DNA from: Lepidurus packardi
Lineage: Eukaryota > Arthropoda > Branchiopoda > Notostraca > Triopsidae
Direction: 5' to 3'
Assembly (NCBI GenBank): GCA_023053545.1
Contig: JAKZAN010000005.1
Location: 8,122,001-8,186,000, forward strand
DNA length: 64,000 nucleotides
Made by a program: the position numbers and the translations under genes. This document shows positions 11,751-26,629 of the stretch, piece by piece. The notes below the pieces were generated by a model. The model did no database searches, had not been told where the DNA came from, and saw only the letters and a list, made by a program, of their open reading frames with translations. How positions within the stretch are numbered: position 1 is the stretch's first letter; each line of letters opens with the position of its first letter.

Positions 11751-12386
11751 TAGGGTGACCAAATATCCTCGAGTCCAAAACGGGACATTTGAATCTCAAA
11801 ACGGGACACATATTTTTTTTCAGAAAAGAGAACGGAAAATGTACTGAACTTACAACTTTAATGAATTTAAACTCTTTTTGCAGATCGTCATTAAAAGTAC
11901 AGCTTCGTTTTTAGACACTTTACGCGTTAAAACACTGACACCGCCAGGTGATCAAAAACTTGTAAGTTAGTAACAGGGAACACAAGCAAACGCTTTGGCT
12001 AGCAACCGTTGCGCTTCACATACGCAGGAATTGCGAAACCAACTCGCACGTGAGGAGGGGGCATCCGAGACGTTTTTTTCACCCAGTTTTTAGCTTGTAC
12101 TCCTTCTCAGCCTCAAGAACGGCGGGAGAAAAAAAGTCTTACAAACCGAAACGGTGAGTTTGGGTTCGTAAGGAAGGCATAACAGTCGGTCTACTACTGC
12201 AATTCATGAAGGACTTCAGTACAGTACTAGTCATTTATTATTAATGAAAGTGGAAGTAAATTTACTCTTTCTTTTGAAAAACGGGACAAAACCGAAATTT
12301 TGATAAAAAAAAAAGAAAACGGGACAGCCAAAAAAGAGCCAAAAAACGGGACTGTCCCGGCCAAAACGGAACGTTTGGTCACCCTA
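11751..12386. mobile_element. Non-autonomous hAT-like MITE (636 bp)
   Basis: The element starts TAGGGTGACCAAA and ends TTTGGTCACCCTA, a near-perfect inverted terminal repeat of the hAT type. Subterminal sequence repeats the theme AAAACGGGACA on the left and CGGGACTGTCCCGG on the right. The 8-base flanks CATTCTTG and ATTCTATG look like a decayed target-site duplication. No transposase frame is present. Confidence 0.8.
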
Positions 12387-12590
12387 ATTCTATGTCATAT
12401 TTAAGTCTGGCGCAGTTTGTTAAGTCTGCCGCTCACAATTCTACTCAATTGTAAATCGAATTTTCCACGACGCTCGTGCCATCTGTAGGGCTTACCGTAA
12501 GTTATAAATGTTTTTATCTCTAAACCCATGTGTTTCGGACTTCTCTATAGCGTTTTTGTGTTCAGAGTTACGATAAAATATTAACTTAAG

Positions 12591-13589
12591 ATGTGGCGAT
12601 TGCACCCTGCAGCCTTTCTTATTCGTTCCCGGATAATAACTAGTCACGTAACTAAAGCATTATCGTCATTTCGCTTTTTAATTAACGCATCCTCTGCAAG
12701 ATCAACTGTAAAGTGTGATTTAATTCGCAATAATGTATGTGTAGTCAGGCATTATTCTACCACTATACTGCAAGATCAAAGCCCACCAGAGCCGGGCTCT
12801 CAATGTGATGATTTGGGCTTTCTAAGAAAAGATGTCGACAGTCTTTTGGCCCTCTGCAAAATCTCTGAAAAACAGTTATTTGATATTCGAGTGACACTAA
12901 TGGAGCTGGGTTTGGAGCCAAAGAGAGTCGTGAATATGTTAAAATGTTGCCCAGAGATAAGCAAGCTCAATGTGAATCATGTCAAAAATCAATACAACAA
13001 CCTCCAAGTGCTTCACCTGTCCCAAAACGAGGTCAAAGACGTAATCGAAAAATACCCTTCAATTCTTCGTGTGTCCACCCCACGTTTGCGAGCAATAGGT
13101 TCGCTTTTGAGTGCTCATTTCCGCGATAGAGAACTGGGCAAAATTTTGACCTTGATGCCGGAAATCTTGTGCGAGTCTTTGGATTCCCTCGAAGAGAAGA
13201 TCAAATATTGCACTGAAGATATGGGACTTACACTCTCGGTAGCCGCCAAATCGAAGATTCTCGCTTGCGATTTGGATACCTTGAAAATTCGACATATTTT
13301 TCTAAAGAAAGCGGGGTTGTATGTTGAACCCAGTTCAGTGCCGGTCGGCAGCAGCATCCAAAACTGTAAGGGAGCCAGCAGCCCTCCCGTTTCAAAGTTC
13401 ATGCTCAACAGCGATAACGACTTTATTCGGCTTTTTCCTGGTTTGAGCGAAGAAGAACTGTGTGTCTTTCAGCAAATGTATGTTTCAGAATTGGACGAAA
13501 GTAGCGATTTGGAATCTTTCAGTGAAGATGAAGACCAAACTCTACCTGAAAACTATCCTGATAGTGAACTTTCTGCTCGTAGGCCGTAA
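12591..13589 (+). CDS. MTERF4: mTERF domain protein 4 (mitochondrial transcription termination factor 4)
   Basis: A single uninterrupted exon encodes 332 residues. The N-terminus (MWRLHPAAFLIRSRIITSHV) is basic and hydroxylated, as expected of a mitochondrial targeting sequence. From about residue 80 to 245 there are mTERF helical repeats with the recurring pattern of a CP or YP in each repeat (LKCCPEISKL, IEKYPSILRV, LMPEILCESL). The segment IRHIFLKKAGLY and the region ending FQQMYVSELDES, followed by a highly acidic tail, match MTERF4 rather than MTERF1-3. MTERF4 binds the NSUN4 methyltransferase and is needed for assembly of the large mitochondrial ribosomal subunit. The lack of introns is notable among its neighbours but the gene is intact. 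AATAAA follows at 13721-13726. Confidence 0.9.
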   Translation: MWRLHPAAFLIRSRIITSHVTKALSSFRFLINASSARSTVKCDLIRNNVCVVRHYSTTILQDQSPPEPGSQCDDLGFLRKDVDSLLALCKISEKQLFDIRVTLMELGLEPKRVVNMLKCCPEISKLNVNHVKNQYNNLQVLHLSQNEVKDVIEKYPSILRVSTPRLRAIGSLLSAHFRDRELGKILTLMPEILCESLDSLEEKIKYCTEDMGLTLSVAAKSKILACDLDTLKIRHIFLKKAGLYVEPSSVPVGSSIQNCKGASSPPVSKFMLNSDNDFIRLFPGLSEEELCVFQQMYVSELDESSDLESFSEDEDQTLPENYPDSELSARRP

Positions 13590-13720
13590 TGAGTTTTAGT
13601 TTTTTTTAATAGATTTGTAAAATTGTATTTCAGTATTTTGCATTCAGTTCTCGGGCATTATTTACAATCACATCATGGTCATGTACAAATTATTAAGGAT
13701 ACCTATACCATTATTCCCTA

Positions 13721-13726
13721 AATAAA
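13721..13726 (+). terminator. Polyadenylation signal of MTERF4
   Basis: A canonical AATAAA lies 132 bases downstream of the MTERF4 stop codon, before the Tigger-like insertion starts at 13787. Confidence 0.6.
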
Positions 13727-13786
13727 CATCTGAAAAGCTTTGCTACTTGGCACTTTGAAGGTTAAAACTTTACAAAAGAACACATA

Positions 13787-14697
13787 CTAGATGCCGCTTA
13801 TTGTGATCACGTTTGTCAAGTGAATATTGATTCTATTAAGCGCAGATTCTAATAACCGACAATCGGAAATACGCAATAGAATGCTACGATTAATCGGCGC
13901 GCGAAATGAACTGGCTTCTTTAAACCAAAAAAACAAAGCATCGTGTACACTTTTTGACACTTACCTACACGTTTCCTAGATTCAATACACCGACTATTGC
14001 TTATTTCGTAACGATTTTTCAACAATTCTGGTAGAGATGATTGAGGAATTCTTAACTTAACGGCCGCTTCCCTTTGTGTCAATTCTTTCAAATTTATGTT
14101 GTCACAAGTTTCAATGAGCCACAACTTCTATTTAAATCAACTCTTTTCTTGTTCGTCGCCATTTTATATAACCACACATCTAAAACACAACTGATACTGG
14201 GCCTTTGACTGGTCACTCTTCGGTTAGGGTTTTCAACACAATATTCCTTCTATTTTTCCCAGTCAATTAAAGGAACTGGTAATTCAATTGGTTAGCCTGC
14301 ATGACTGGGGAGTTTTGAAGGCATTTCCTAAGCGTATAGTAGTAGCCTGGAAATGACAGGACTGGTCAGCAAAACGACGTAAAAGCAATGTCAGTGATCA
14401 ATATGGAAAGTCCACGTAGCAACCAGTACTGTAGTTTCGTTATTGTACTGTGCAGTAACGAACTTCTTTATCAAGACAGTCAATTAAAGGAGCAGGTCAT
14501 TCAATTAAAGAACCTGCTCACGTAGGCTACAAACCGCAGGATTGGTCTAAACAACGGAAAAGCAATGTGACTGGTCAATTTGCAAAGTCCATGTAGCGAT
14601 CAGTAAGTTCGTTACTGTACATGTGAAGATTCTTTTGAAGTTGATTCTTATATTGATTCAAATAACCATCAGTGATCGCAATAAGCGGCATATACTG
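13787..14697 (-). mobile_element. Tigger/pogo-like element, internally deleted (about 911 bp)
   Basis: The termini are inverted: ATGCCGCTTATTGTGATCAC near the left end and GTGATCGCAATAAGCGGCAT at 14672-14691. TA dinucleotides flank both ends (13785-13786 and 14698-14699), as for Tc1/mariner/pogo insertions. On the minus strand, around 13990-14170, decayed coding sequence reads LTQREAAVKLRIPQSSLPEL, a CENP-B type helix-turn-helix from the N-terminus of a Tigger transposase. The catalytic domain is absent. The interior contains two related copies of a segment with the motif CAGTCAATTAAAGGA. Confidence 0.8.
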
Positions 14698-15752
14698 TAC
14701 ATGATGAATATATTAAAACAAGTCAGAGTTGCAGCGAAGGAGATTATATTAAGAAAAAAAGCTAGCTCCTCTTTTATTCAACTTCCCCGCATCCATTACG
14801 ATACAGAATCAGAAAAGGAAACAAAAGTGGTTGGAACAAATTATTTACGAAGACTCTCTCTTTTCAGCTGTCACGACTAAAGAATATTCGTCGGAGAAAA
14901 TTAACTTTCTCGGCTTAAGTAACGCCTTGCGTTGCTTTAATTTTTCTTAGTCAAAAAACGAATACTAGATCCAGCTAAGCACACTGCATGGAATGGTCTC
15001 AACCACACCCGGCATTGCGTACAATTAAAAACTTCGAGCTTTAACTTTTTCAGACCAGGAAAGAAAAGGAAATAAAGACAGATAATGATACCAACAAAAT
15101 TGAGCCTAATCCATCCACTCGAGGAATTGCGTATTTACAGATGCACGCATAACAAACTCGACCACCTATGCTTTTTTCGAATACCGAAACACTTGCCCCC
15201 AACCAGTTTCACGCGGAGAACAAGTAATGTTGAAGAGAATAAAACAAAAGTGGGGTTAGTCATAAGGCTACGATGTCACAAGGTCGTCCCTTATAAGCTT
15301 CTCACTCTACCTGGTTTAAAAATACGCACTTTTCTCACGACCAACGCTTAACTATTCCAGCATTCTGGAGGTTTCTGGGAGGCGTGGCTTTCCACCAAGC
15401 GCAGTAGTCGTAACATCATTCGTTTTTTTCCCTCCCACACGGAGTTCGCTAAAAAAACAAAACAAATACACTCGATCGAGTCAAAATGCATGGCTCGCGC
15501 ACACAGCCCAGAGGGAGGTTCATCCAGAAATGTTAGGCCAACTTGCTGAAAGGCAAGTATAAACTAACAGCAAAGGCATTGGGCTTCCCTCTAACAAAAA
15601 ATATTGAGTTCAGCTTGGACGCAAATGCAACATGCAAGGCTTCCTGTGAACACTAATTTAGCTCGGGCAAAAATAAAAAAAAGTCTTAAATAAGGAACCA
15701 TATTAATATGAAAAATTCTTCAATCAAGATATAAATCACATTCAAGGCTTAC
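14698..15752. other. Intergenic region between Tigger-like copy and poly(A) polymerase 3' end
   Basis: About 1 kb. The right part should be the 3' UTR of the poly(A) polymerase on the minus strand. No other gene is recognised. Confidence 0.5.
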
Positions 15753-18233
<2,481 letters not shown>

Positions 18234-19165
18234 ATATACTACCTCTCGAATTAATAAACCGAATGAGAGACAACACCTAGAATAGACGAATCGTTAGTAA
18301 ATATGCTAATTTCTAGGTAAATTTACAGGAGAAATCCCAGCGCATGGAGCTTTCCCAAAGAAAGTGCAACATAGAACTTTCTGATCTGAGATATTTGTGA
18401 ATTCGCACATCCCCTTGCGATTTACGAAACATGGTATTAGTAGTTCAGTTCACTAGATAAAATTCAGACAAATTAACTTACTTTTACCGGAAAAATTAAC
18501 GTAAAACTTCAAGTTACTCCATCCCGGCTTGATGCTTTCTGCACGCAAAACAATGATAGTTAGACAAGCTGCCGGTAGAGCATTTGTCCATTGAACATTT
18601 CCCGCTCTTTTCAAAAGTCTTTTAAGAAATTTCAAATTAATTGGAACTTATAATTGCAACTGGAGCGCTGTATTATGAAATTAGCCCATCAAAAAAGATT
18701 AACTACAGTAGATGACGTTTACTGTGATCACTGGTTATTAGAATCATCGGCTTTATGGAGTCAAATTTTAAACGATGTCACCAATTACGTCGTTTTGACC
18801 AATCCTGTCCAGCCTACGAGAGCGAAATCCCTTCTATATTCCCCGGTCAATTAAATGAGCAGGTTATTCAATAAGCGACATCTACTGTAATTAATTCATC
18901 ATTTATAATAAATAATACAGCGTAAGTTACTAACAAGAGAAAGTAGTGTATTTACAAAAAAAGTCATGGAAAGCACTGGATGACATTGTTATAACGCTCA
19001 ATTGTAAAAGAAGTAGTACCATACATTCTTATTAAATCAAGGGAATAAAGTCCCCTTCATTCAGTCAGCTTGTTAAAAAAAATACAGAAGCCTCATTCAA
19101 ATGCCTTTAATGATATTGAAACGGCGCTACTCAATGCAAAAGAAAGTAGATCCTCAATGATGATC
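18234..19165. other. Interval between poly(A) polymerase 5' end and first ZP gene, holding a Tigger-type MITE
   Basis: The left part is the expected promoter/5' UTR of the poly(A) polymerase. A short MITE occupies 18706-18887. The right part is the 3' UTR of the ZP gene. No other gene is recognised. Confidence 0.5.
18706..18887. mobile_element. Tigger-family MITE (182 bp)
   Basis: Starts CAGTAGATGACG and ends GTCGCTTATTGAA in inverted form (ATAAGCGACATCTACTG), flanked by TA on both sides. Interior sequence such as GGTCAATTAAATGAGCAGG is shared with the larger Tigger-like copies at 13787-14697 and 59784-60395. No coding capacity. Confidence 0.75.
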
Positions 19166-22100
19166 CTAGTAGAAATGCGGACGTTTAGAAGCTTGGAGTG
19201 TTCCGGTCGTAGCGTAAGTGTGGAAGGATTCCATGGACGGAGAGAGATCTTTTCGGCGGCGCAGTCGAACACACATAAGGCATGAGAACAGACCCAACGC
19301 AACATAAACTAAGGCTCCAATACCTATTAAAATAAACTGCTGTATGAAACGAGCTCTTACGGACACGAAATAACTAGATAAATCATACCAGCAATCGCAC
19401 CCCAGGTGCCAGCTCTCAAGCAAAATGATTCGGATGAGGTGTTTCCTATTGGGAAAGACACAGTTACCGACTCGACTACAGAGAGTTAAAGCATTATGTA
19501 CGACTGTTAGAAAATAACATACCGGAAACGGCGGCCGTTGACTCGAGTGCAGGCTTCTCCATTTCGTCTTCAACCAAAACTTGCAACGCTTGGAACAGAT
19601 TCAGATTTTCGGACAAGCTACTGTTGTCAGCTTTTTTCCTCGTTTCTAAGGACGATTTTTCTTCAACGGACCGCACATCACGCTTGTTCATCTCTCGTGC
19701 GTTCCTCCAATAACAAGGTTGATTCTATGGGAAAAGTCCATGTCAGTTAGTTTACATTAGGACAAAAAAAAGAAAAGCAATCAAGTAAATCGGACGATCT
19801 GACGTACCGGGCAATGTCCATGGCACATCCTGACATCACATTCAATGTACAGTGCTGGACTACCAGTAAAGCGAAACGCTTTCATGTAAGCAAACACTTG
19901 GGTCTCATACAATCCAGAATCCGTCCATGTGCCTCGGAATCTGCTTATCAATTTCTCATCTACGGGACACCTACAAATATCAAGCGTATAGAATTTAGCC
20001 ACTTACTGGACATGAAAAATAAAGTTTTAAGTCTTACCCGCTGTGATCTATTAACTGGATTCTCTTATTAGCTCCATTGTGTGCATAACAATCGCTGACA
20101 ATTAGATCAAATCCATCTAGGAATCGAAAAAATTCATTAAAAATTGAAAACAAAATACAAGTGAGACATGTACCAAATCGGCTTCTCATATAAATGATAA
20201 GAGTCAGAGGATCTCCAACTCGAACGGGGCCTGTAATGCGACTTCCGGTAATACCGTATCCTCCTCGGATTTCCATATGACATTCTGGAGGCGACAGCGT
20301 GAACGACAACGGGTTCCCAGTGGCCACTCTGCGGAACAAATAAACCCAGATTAATTACCAATACAGCATGCAACAGAAAGCTCTATGTTTTTTCCTTGTT
20401 GTACTTACTCGACATCCAAGAAGGGGAAGGTCACTGTCTTCCAGAAGTCGTAGCCATACTCGCAAGTCACTTTGAAGTGCTCATCCCATTCTTCTTCGAT
20501 GAGAGGGTTGTACTGAATGCTCAATGTGTTCCACATGAAGTTTTTCTAGAAATTACGAGAAAAAAGCTACTCAAAAGCTTTACACGACATGACATAAGAG
20601 CAAACATCCTGACAGCATACAGTTATCTGTTTAGCTACGCTGTTTCTCTTCAAATCCGCTTATTGTAGCAGTTCGACAATAACGCAACGTATAATCTTGC
20701 AACTCATGAACCGTGACCAGATCGTTTTCGCATCGGACATGCCATCTTAGACTGTGACTCAAACCAAAGCGAAAGAAAAAGGCAAGAAAGAAGCCGGTCG
20801 ACAACAAGTCCATGCCAATAACCTCTCCGGTCTTAAGTGGACAAATACCTTATTTATCCCGAAAACTCGACTTTCAGGACGGCACGCTCGCTTCTCAGAA
20901 TCAAAGCTCTGATAGCTTAATCAAAAATAGAAAGGGGAAAAAAAACTCACCGAAGGTTCTTTACGGCTGTTTTGGGTATGAGTGTTGCCGCCAAGGGTAC
21001 CGCATCTATTAAGCTTAATAAAAAACTCGTATTCTTCACGGCCAGTGCCGTTCACGTACATGCAGGTTGTATCATAGGAATAACCTACCCAATCAATCAA
21101 TTAATTTAAAAATTATTATTTTTTCGGAATTTTGGTTTACTTGAGGAATAAATGAGTCCCACGAAGGATCCGTTGAAACGAATACGAATTTTCATGACAT
21201 CATCCAAACAGTCCGCTTCGACATCTGAATATCCAATTCAATTAAAACTAAATTCGATAAGGGTACATGGCAGAGACTCACAAGTAACGCGTGTCATGTT
21301 ATTTAGCATATTCACAGCCTTATTTTTTTCATCCCACCGATTCGGTTTTCCCCAGGACGCCCCAGCATTGTTATTGTTGAATGCGACATCAGGCACTGGT
21401 GGATATGGCTTGTCTCCCACGGGTCGATTGGCAATGAAGTGAGTTGGGCGTGTGCTGACTGAAGTAAAAGGCCGGTCGGGAGAGACTGTTGGTCTGCCAA
21501 AGTTGGGACGCGAAGAGCCTGGTTTCAAGAACACCAAATCTGGCCCTGGACGCTCGGTTTGACCGGTACTAGGACGATCAAAGACGACAGGGGCATCTGC
21601 GGGGTTATAGGAGTTTGAAGGCCGATTCGGTTGACTGATAGGCCGTGGGATGAAAGAGCTGGGTGGCCGGATTCTTGCGTAGATCACGTCTTCTCCGGTT
21701 CCGTCCTCGGTATCGGCACGAGAATCCACAGGTCGATTGCGACCACTCAACACTGTAGCTGAGGCTAAAAGATCGGAAGCAGCTGTGTCCTGGTCAGTGT
21801 CCTGTCACCACGAAGCAATGAGGAGTTCTTCGTTATTTTTATGTCTTCAAAAAATTTTGAATACTTACCAAAGAAAGAGAGATTTTCTTAGGCGTTGTAG
21901 GAAAGGTGACCGTAAATTCTGTGGCGGTAGTAAAATCAGGGGCCGTGGTGTAAACCGGTGAAGCATTCGAAGCAGCCGAAACATTTGTACCCTTGGAAGA
22001 GCTCTCCATACTTTTTGATAGACCAGCGCTACGTTGCGTCGTCTTATTGACAGTATTTCCGCTTATAGTAGCTACGGTTTGATTTTGGTGGTCCAAAGCA

Positions 22101-22364
22101 CGCGCTGCAACCACATACACTGTGGGAATGTCTGTACTACTTCTGGTCTTGCCTACAGTTTGAGCAGTTATCTGAATTGGCGTCGGACCCGAACTATTGT
22201 TCGCTGCGTAACAAGAGCAAATACTCTAAACATGAAAGCATCTTAGTTAAGATCAGATTATACAACTATTCAAATTAAGGTATGAAGGGAGAAAATAATG
22301 TACGAAGAGTTCAATAACTAAGTTGGTTTACCATCACGACTAAGAGCATCCATCTTTGACCCAT
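19166..22364 (-). CDS. ZP-domain transmembrane protein 1 (cuticle/apical matrix type)
   Basis: Twelve exons (22332-22364, 21869-22225, 21282-21801, 21141-21224, 20951-21084, 20409-20545, 20174-20328, 20038-20116, 19808-19970, 19523-19724, 19389-19475, 19166-19323) give 702 residues. The start MGQRWMLLVVM spans a splice into a signal peptide. Residues about 20-130 are Ser/Thr-rich; 131-300 are Pro-rich with repeated RP and NRP motifs. The ZP domain runs from about 304 to 560, with conserved cysteines in EADCLDD, LNRCGTLGG, KVTCEYGYDFW, SPPECHMEI, VSDCYAHNG and the ending ECDVRMCHGHC. R569-DV-R572 is a furin-type site. Around 643-667 is one membrane span, then a basic RLRRRK tail. Such proteins are cleaved and polymerise in the apical extracellular matrix. 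The last two introns are only 47 and 65 bases. Confidence 0.88.
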
Positions 22365-25300
22365 GGCTGTGTAGTCGATACGGATTCTGCCTGGTTTAAC
22401 GAAAAAAATAACGAAGTCTTACAGGAGGAAACGGTGAAGGAAATAAAATGTTAACGACGAGTACTTTCGAGGTTTGATTATGTGAAGACGGTACCGTATA
22501 CGCTGTCTGCTTGTCCGATTTGTCTCGTAAGGCATGACTACAGTGTATGATGTACCAGGCATGACTGCATTAGTTTGGTCAACGCCTTTGTCGCCGCTGA
22601 CATGTCAGTGTCAAGTTCGATTTTCAAGTTTCATTCATATTTTTCCCTTTCTTGCCTCTTTCCACGCATACAGACTTACAACTTGGGTAGCGAACAAAGA
22701 CCCCGGAACTTTTTAACGGAGACTGCACATCCTATAACGTCCCCACCCTTATCTTGCTTCTCGCTCTCGGAACTCGGAAGGGTAGAATAGTAAAAACTAC
22801 CGATACTCACAAGCAGTAAGTGTGTGCAAGGAACGTTGACTTAACTTGCACGAGAGCTTCCGCGCTTGCTTTTGAAAGTGAAAGCAAAACTTACTACGTT
22901 TGTGTACCTGCAACTTGACCTTACGGGAGCTACCACTTCCCCTAACAGGAAACAAGCTATCAAAATTGTAATTCTACGGACAATAACGGACAATGGGGAT
23001 AGCTAGAAGTCCCCTCAGAAATGAAAAGTGTCCTATGATTTGCACCTGCGTCCTTTGCATGGAATGCGTGAGGCAGCGGCGATAATGACAAAAAGGGAAA
23101 CAAATTATTAAGCCCAGGTATTAAAAATATGCAGCAGTTAGAGGACTAGGAAGAGAACCAAGGGATCTTGAATCTAACCAATTCCAATGATGACTTGCGT
23201 AGAATTAAAAGGAGCTGAATTAAAATTGCAGTATTTACAAATAGCAGGCCTGACAATAGGAAAGCCAAGCGCAGGTTAAGGTTTTTCTTTGTAATCACAT
23301 GCTCTGATGCGTTTTAGTCTGATTCGGCACAACAATGCAACATGCAATTCTGATTGCAAGTTACACTTCCTGCCCTCGGCCTAAGCAAAGAAAGACCAGG
23401 AGTTTCCCACTGAGCATTGTTAAGCTCAACCTTGCATATTGAAAGTAAAGAAACTGAAACTGAAACATGAAGACGAACGGTTCCGCTCCTGAAATTACAT
23501 TGCAGAGCTAGAAACAATACGGACCATAACCGATGAACCCCAAACCTTTCCAACCTTGTCAAATTCCAATGCAAATTGGAAATTCACGATTCCAATTGCC
23601 CGCTTTGCCACATCAACAGTCATTTATCAGCTTGTTGAAACAATGGAAATTGAATGTAATTCGTTAACCTTGTAAAAAAATAAAATGACAAACTACGATC
23701 GAAGAAAGACTACAAAAATCAAAAGATCGCAGCGATCGAAATTGATGCACTTTGGGTAATTTGCAGAAAACATTTCAAGTTTCTAAAGAAAAGTTTTTGA
23801 TTTGATTCGAAATAGATTTTAAGTTTTGATTTTTTAAATTTAAATTTTAAGAAATTAAAGATAAAATTCATGATGTGGTTAGAAATATAGCAGGTAAAAC
23901 TTGAACTTACCCGTTGCCGATAAATAGGAAATCAAGCTTTCCGAATGGGTATAGTCGAATTCCAAAATTCGAAATCCCTTATGGAGTTGTGTGGTCTGGG
24001 CTAATATTTGCTGCAAAATGACACTTGTCCTAGCATGTACTGGGTTTTCGGCGAAACCAGTAACTGTGCCCACAAATGCTTTCTTGTGGTTTCACTCTCT
24101 GCAATTGAAAGTGAATCTCAATCATAGTCTCCTTTTATAACGAAATCCACCCACCTTCTCGCTTTCCGGACCATGTCCCCAACCGTGCACGATATTACCA
24201 ATCCAGAACTCCGGAAAGCGGAGGACCAGCCCCTTTTCGGCAGATACTGAGGTAAAAACATCGAGGTATGTCGAAAATTTTGAACGAGTCGTTGGTCGCA
24301 AGATTCGTGCCCAAGAGTTATTTTTTATTGTTTTTACCTATAACGAAGAAAAGATCATGACAGAATCCCGGATCGGACAAGTTAAAAACCGCCAGGAACA
24401 GTTCGAGATAATGATAAATTTAACGGACTAATACATAGTAATCGACAGTCATGAATTCGCATAAATATAACAAGCATGTAAGCTTCCTCTTACCGAAATA
24501 ACTGTACTCTGAAAGGAATGCGACAATGACCTTTGACAACGACAATTAGTATGTATCATTTGCTAGTATAACACAAAATCTCGTTATTCTAAGGCGAAGC
24601 AAAATGAAGGAAAATGCTTTCACAAGCCTCCAAGTTTGTTGCACTTTGAGGACTGGAAACAAAAGAGAGGCTAACGAATTAGATGCCTCTGTAGCTTACT
24701 GGTTCTGTTTTTAGCACTAAGGCACAAGTCTCAAAAACGATCGACATGTGAGGTGCAACAAACTTCCTTATGAGAAGAGAGTGTGCAACCAACTTTACTT
24801 ATAGCGTAACCGTCTCATTTTGTTCTCCCTTTTTATTGGCAATTAAGCATACCAAGATATAAAATTGAAAGTGTTTTGAGCTCGAGTTTGGGTGGAGAAC
24901 ATAACTGGTCCGTGTCTAGGCAGCAAATTTACATGGATATATGTTGACGGTTTTCAGGTACTGCACTAGTGTCTACGTACAATACTCTGTAAATGTTAAG
25001 TCATATTCAAGGTGTTTCCCCCGTTCGCTTCGCTATCGTGGCAAATTGTTCATGGTGAACTCGTCTACACAAGGCGAACCCAAAGTCAAGGCCGGCCGGA
25101 GTTTGAAAAAAAAAATCACTCTCGTTCTCTGGTATTTCGAGAATTATTAACCACGGCATCAGATGAACTGAGAGAGGCTTAACAAAGGCAACTTATCCTT
25201 TGAAAGGATCCCTTAACTCCAATTTTACGGGATAGCATGACTCGGTAATATCCACAGTATAAGTTTCTACGCAAAAAAACGTCGCAGCTATTAACCCAAA

Positions 25301-26600
25301 CACTAGCCAAGGCTAAACTTAGGTCAAAACAGTGAAGACCGAAGTTAATGGTAATGACATTTATGGCACTCGCAAAAAGATAAGCATCCAGGTGGTCAAA
25401 CGCAATCCAGCTTTTGAAAACGTCTCGTCAGTAACCATTGAAAGGCATATCCAGACCACCTGAGTCGGAAATTGAGTCAAGGAGAGGTTAAAAGGATGTC
25501 AGTTGGCTTTGTCTTCGTTAAGGGGGTTTTCAAAGTGAAACGTTGAGTTCACGTGGAACTATGCAAGAGCAAAAACTGTCTCCGGGATGATTATTATGTA
25601 GAGGACAGAAAAAGCTTCCATTCGCTTGTCATTTCTCGGGGTAAATATCCATTTCAAGGCAAAAGTTAAAGCCACTCGGCTTCTCACGATCTCGTACGCG
25701 TTCACAAAGGCAAATGACAAACCCCAAAAAATTGTTTAGGAGTTGCTAAAGCGCAACAATAGATCAGCAAAACAATGTCGGTTTCTGAACAGAAGGCGTG
25801 TGGGATGGAATCAAGACACAAATACAGAAGCTAAAGACCTAGGATTCCTTGCAAGTATTGTCAACTAAAAGGCCATTACGATTCTAGTCGTAACAGACGG
25901 AACAATTAATGTCAGTGTCAGTTGAATAAGTCAATTGATTGCATGGTTAAGTATCTTTAAGCCGGTACCGAGAAAAATGTCGCTGTCCACTACAAAGACA
26001 AGCACTCCTTGTGTCCCCTTCTACTTAAAAAAACGCTTGTCTGAAGGTTTTTGGTGTTTAAACAATCGTCAAACTTCCCACAGAAAACGTCCCCAAAGCC
26101 GATTTTGCACGTCCACGAGTTTGCCTATTGAAGAGCAGTCTACCGTTGAGATTGGCAGGATGCGACTTGTTTAAGAAAGATGAGAACTGGCGAGCACTTG
26201 CGCCATTTTTTAAACATCAGAACAGGATTTGTTAATGTTTTTATTTGTCAAGGACGGTTTTTGCAGTGCTATTTGACATTGCCATCACTACCGCAATAGT
26301 CAGAGCTTATAGCAATCCGGGGTTTAGGAGTAAAACAGAAGTATATTTTCACATGAGGGGATATACATAATTGCTGGTTTGCCTGATAATGAAATGCCCA
26401 AAAGCTGTACAAAAAGAAAAGACCTATACATATGGCAATCCTAAAGGTCGTCCTTTGAGGCTACTTCAAGCGAGGCAATCACGACAAGATTTTCCACTCA
26501 TGTTCATGCATCGTGAACATAAACTTTAGCTCATATACTTCATCATATATAAAAAAAAACATCCGCATATCCAACACTCGAAACCATACCGAAAATCGAC
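22365..26600. other. Large intergenic region between the two ZP genes, left part
   Basis: About 4.2 kb, AT-rich, without recognisable coding exons on either strand. The portion next to 22364 should include the promoter and possible 5' UTR exons of ZP gene 1. Confidence 0.5.
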
Positions 26601-26629
26601 TGGCGATTCTAATTCTACGCTTTCCGGCC

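Noticed and set aside
18501..18635. Minus-strand exon-like stretch starting MKFLKRLLKRAG with a GTAAAA donor
   Set aside because: No partner exon could be joined convincingly and no family recognised; probably upstream non-coding sequence of the poly(A) polymerase gene.
19389..19573. Unspliced continuation of ZP protein 1 through VVHNALTLCSRVGNC
   Set aside because: Needs a 19-base intron at 19504-19522; the 47-base intron with a proper acceptor gives a normal ZP tail and membrane span.
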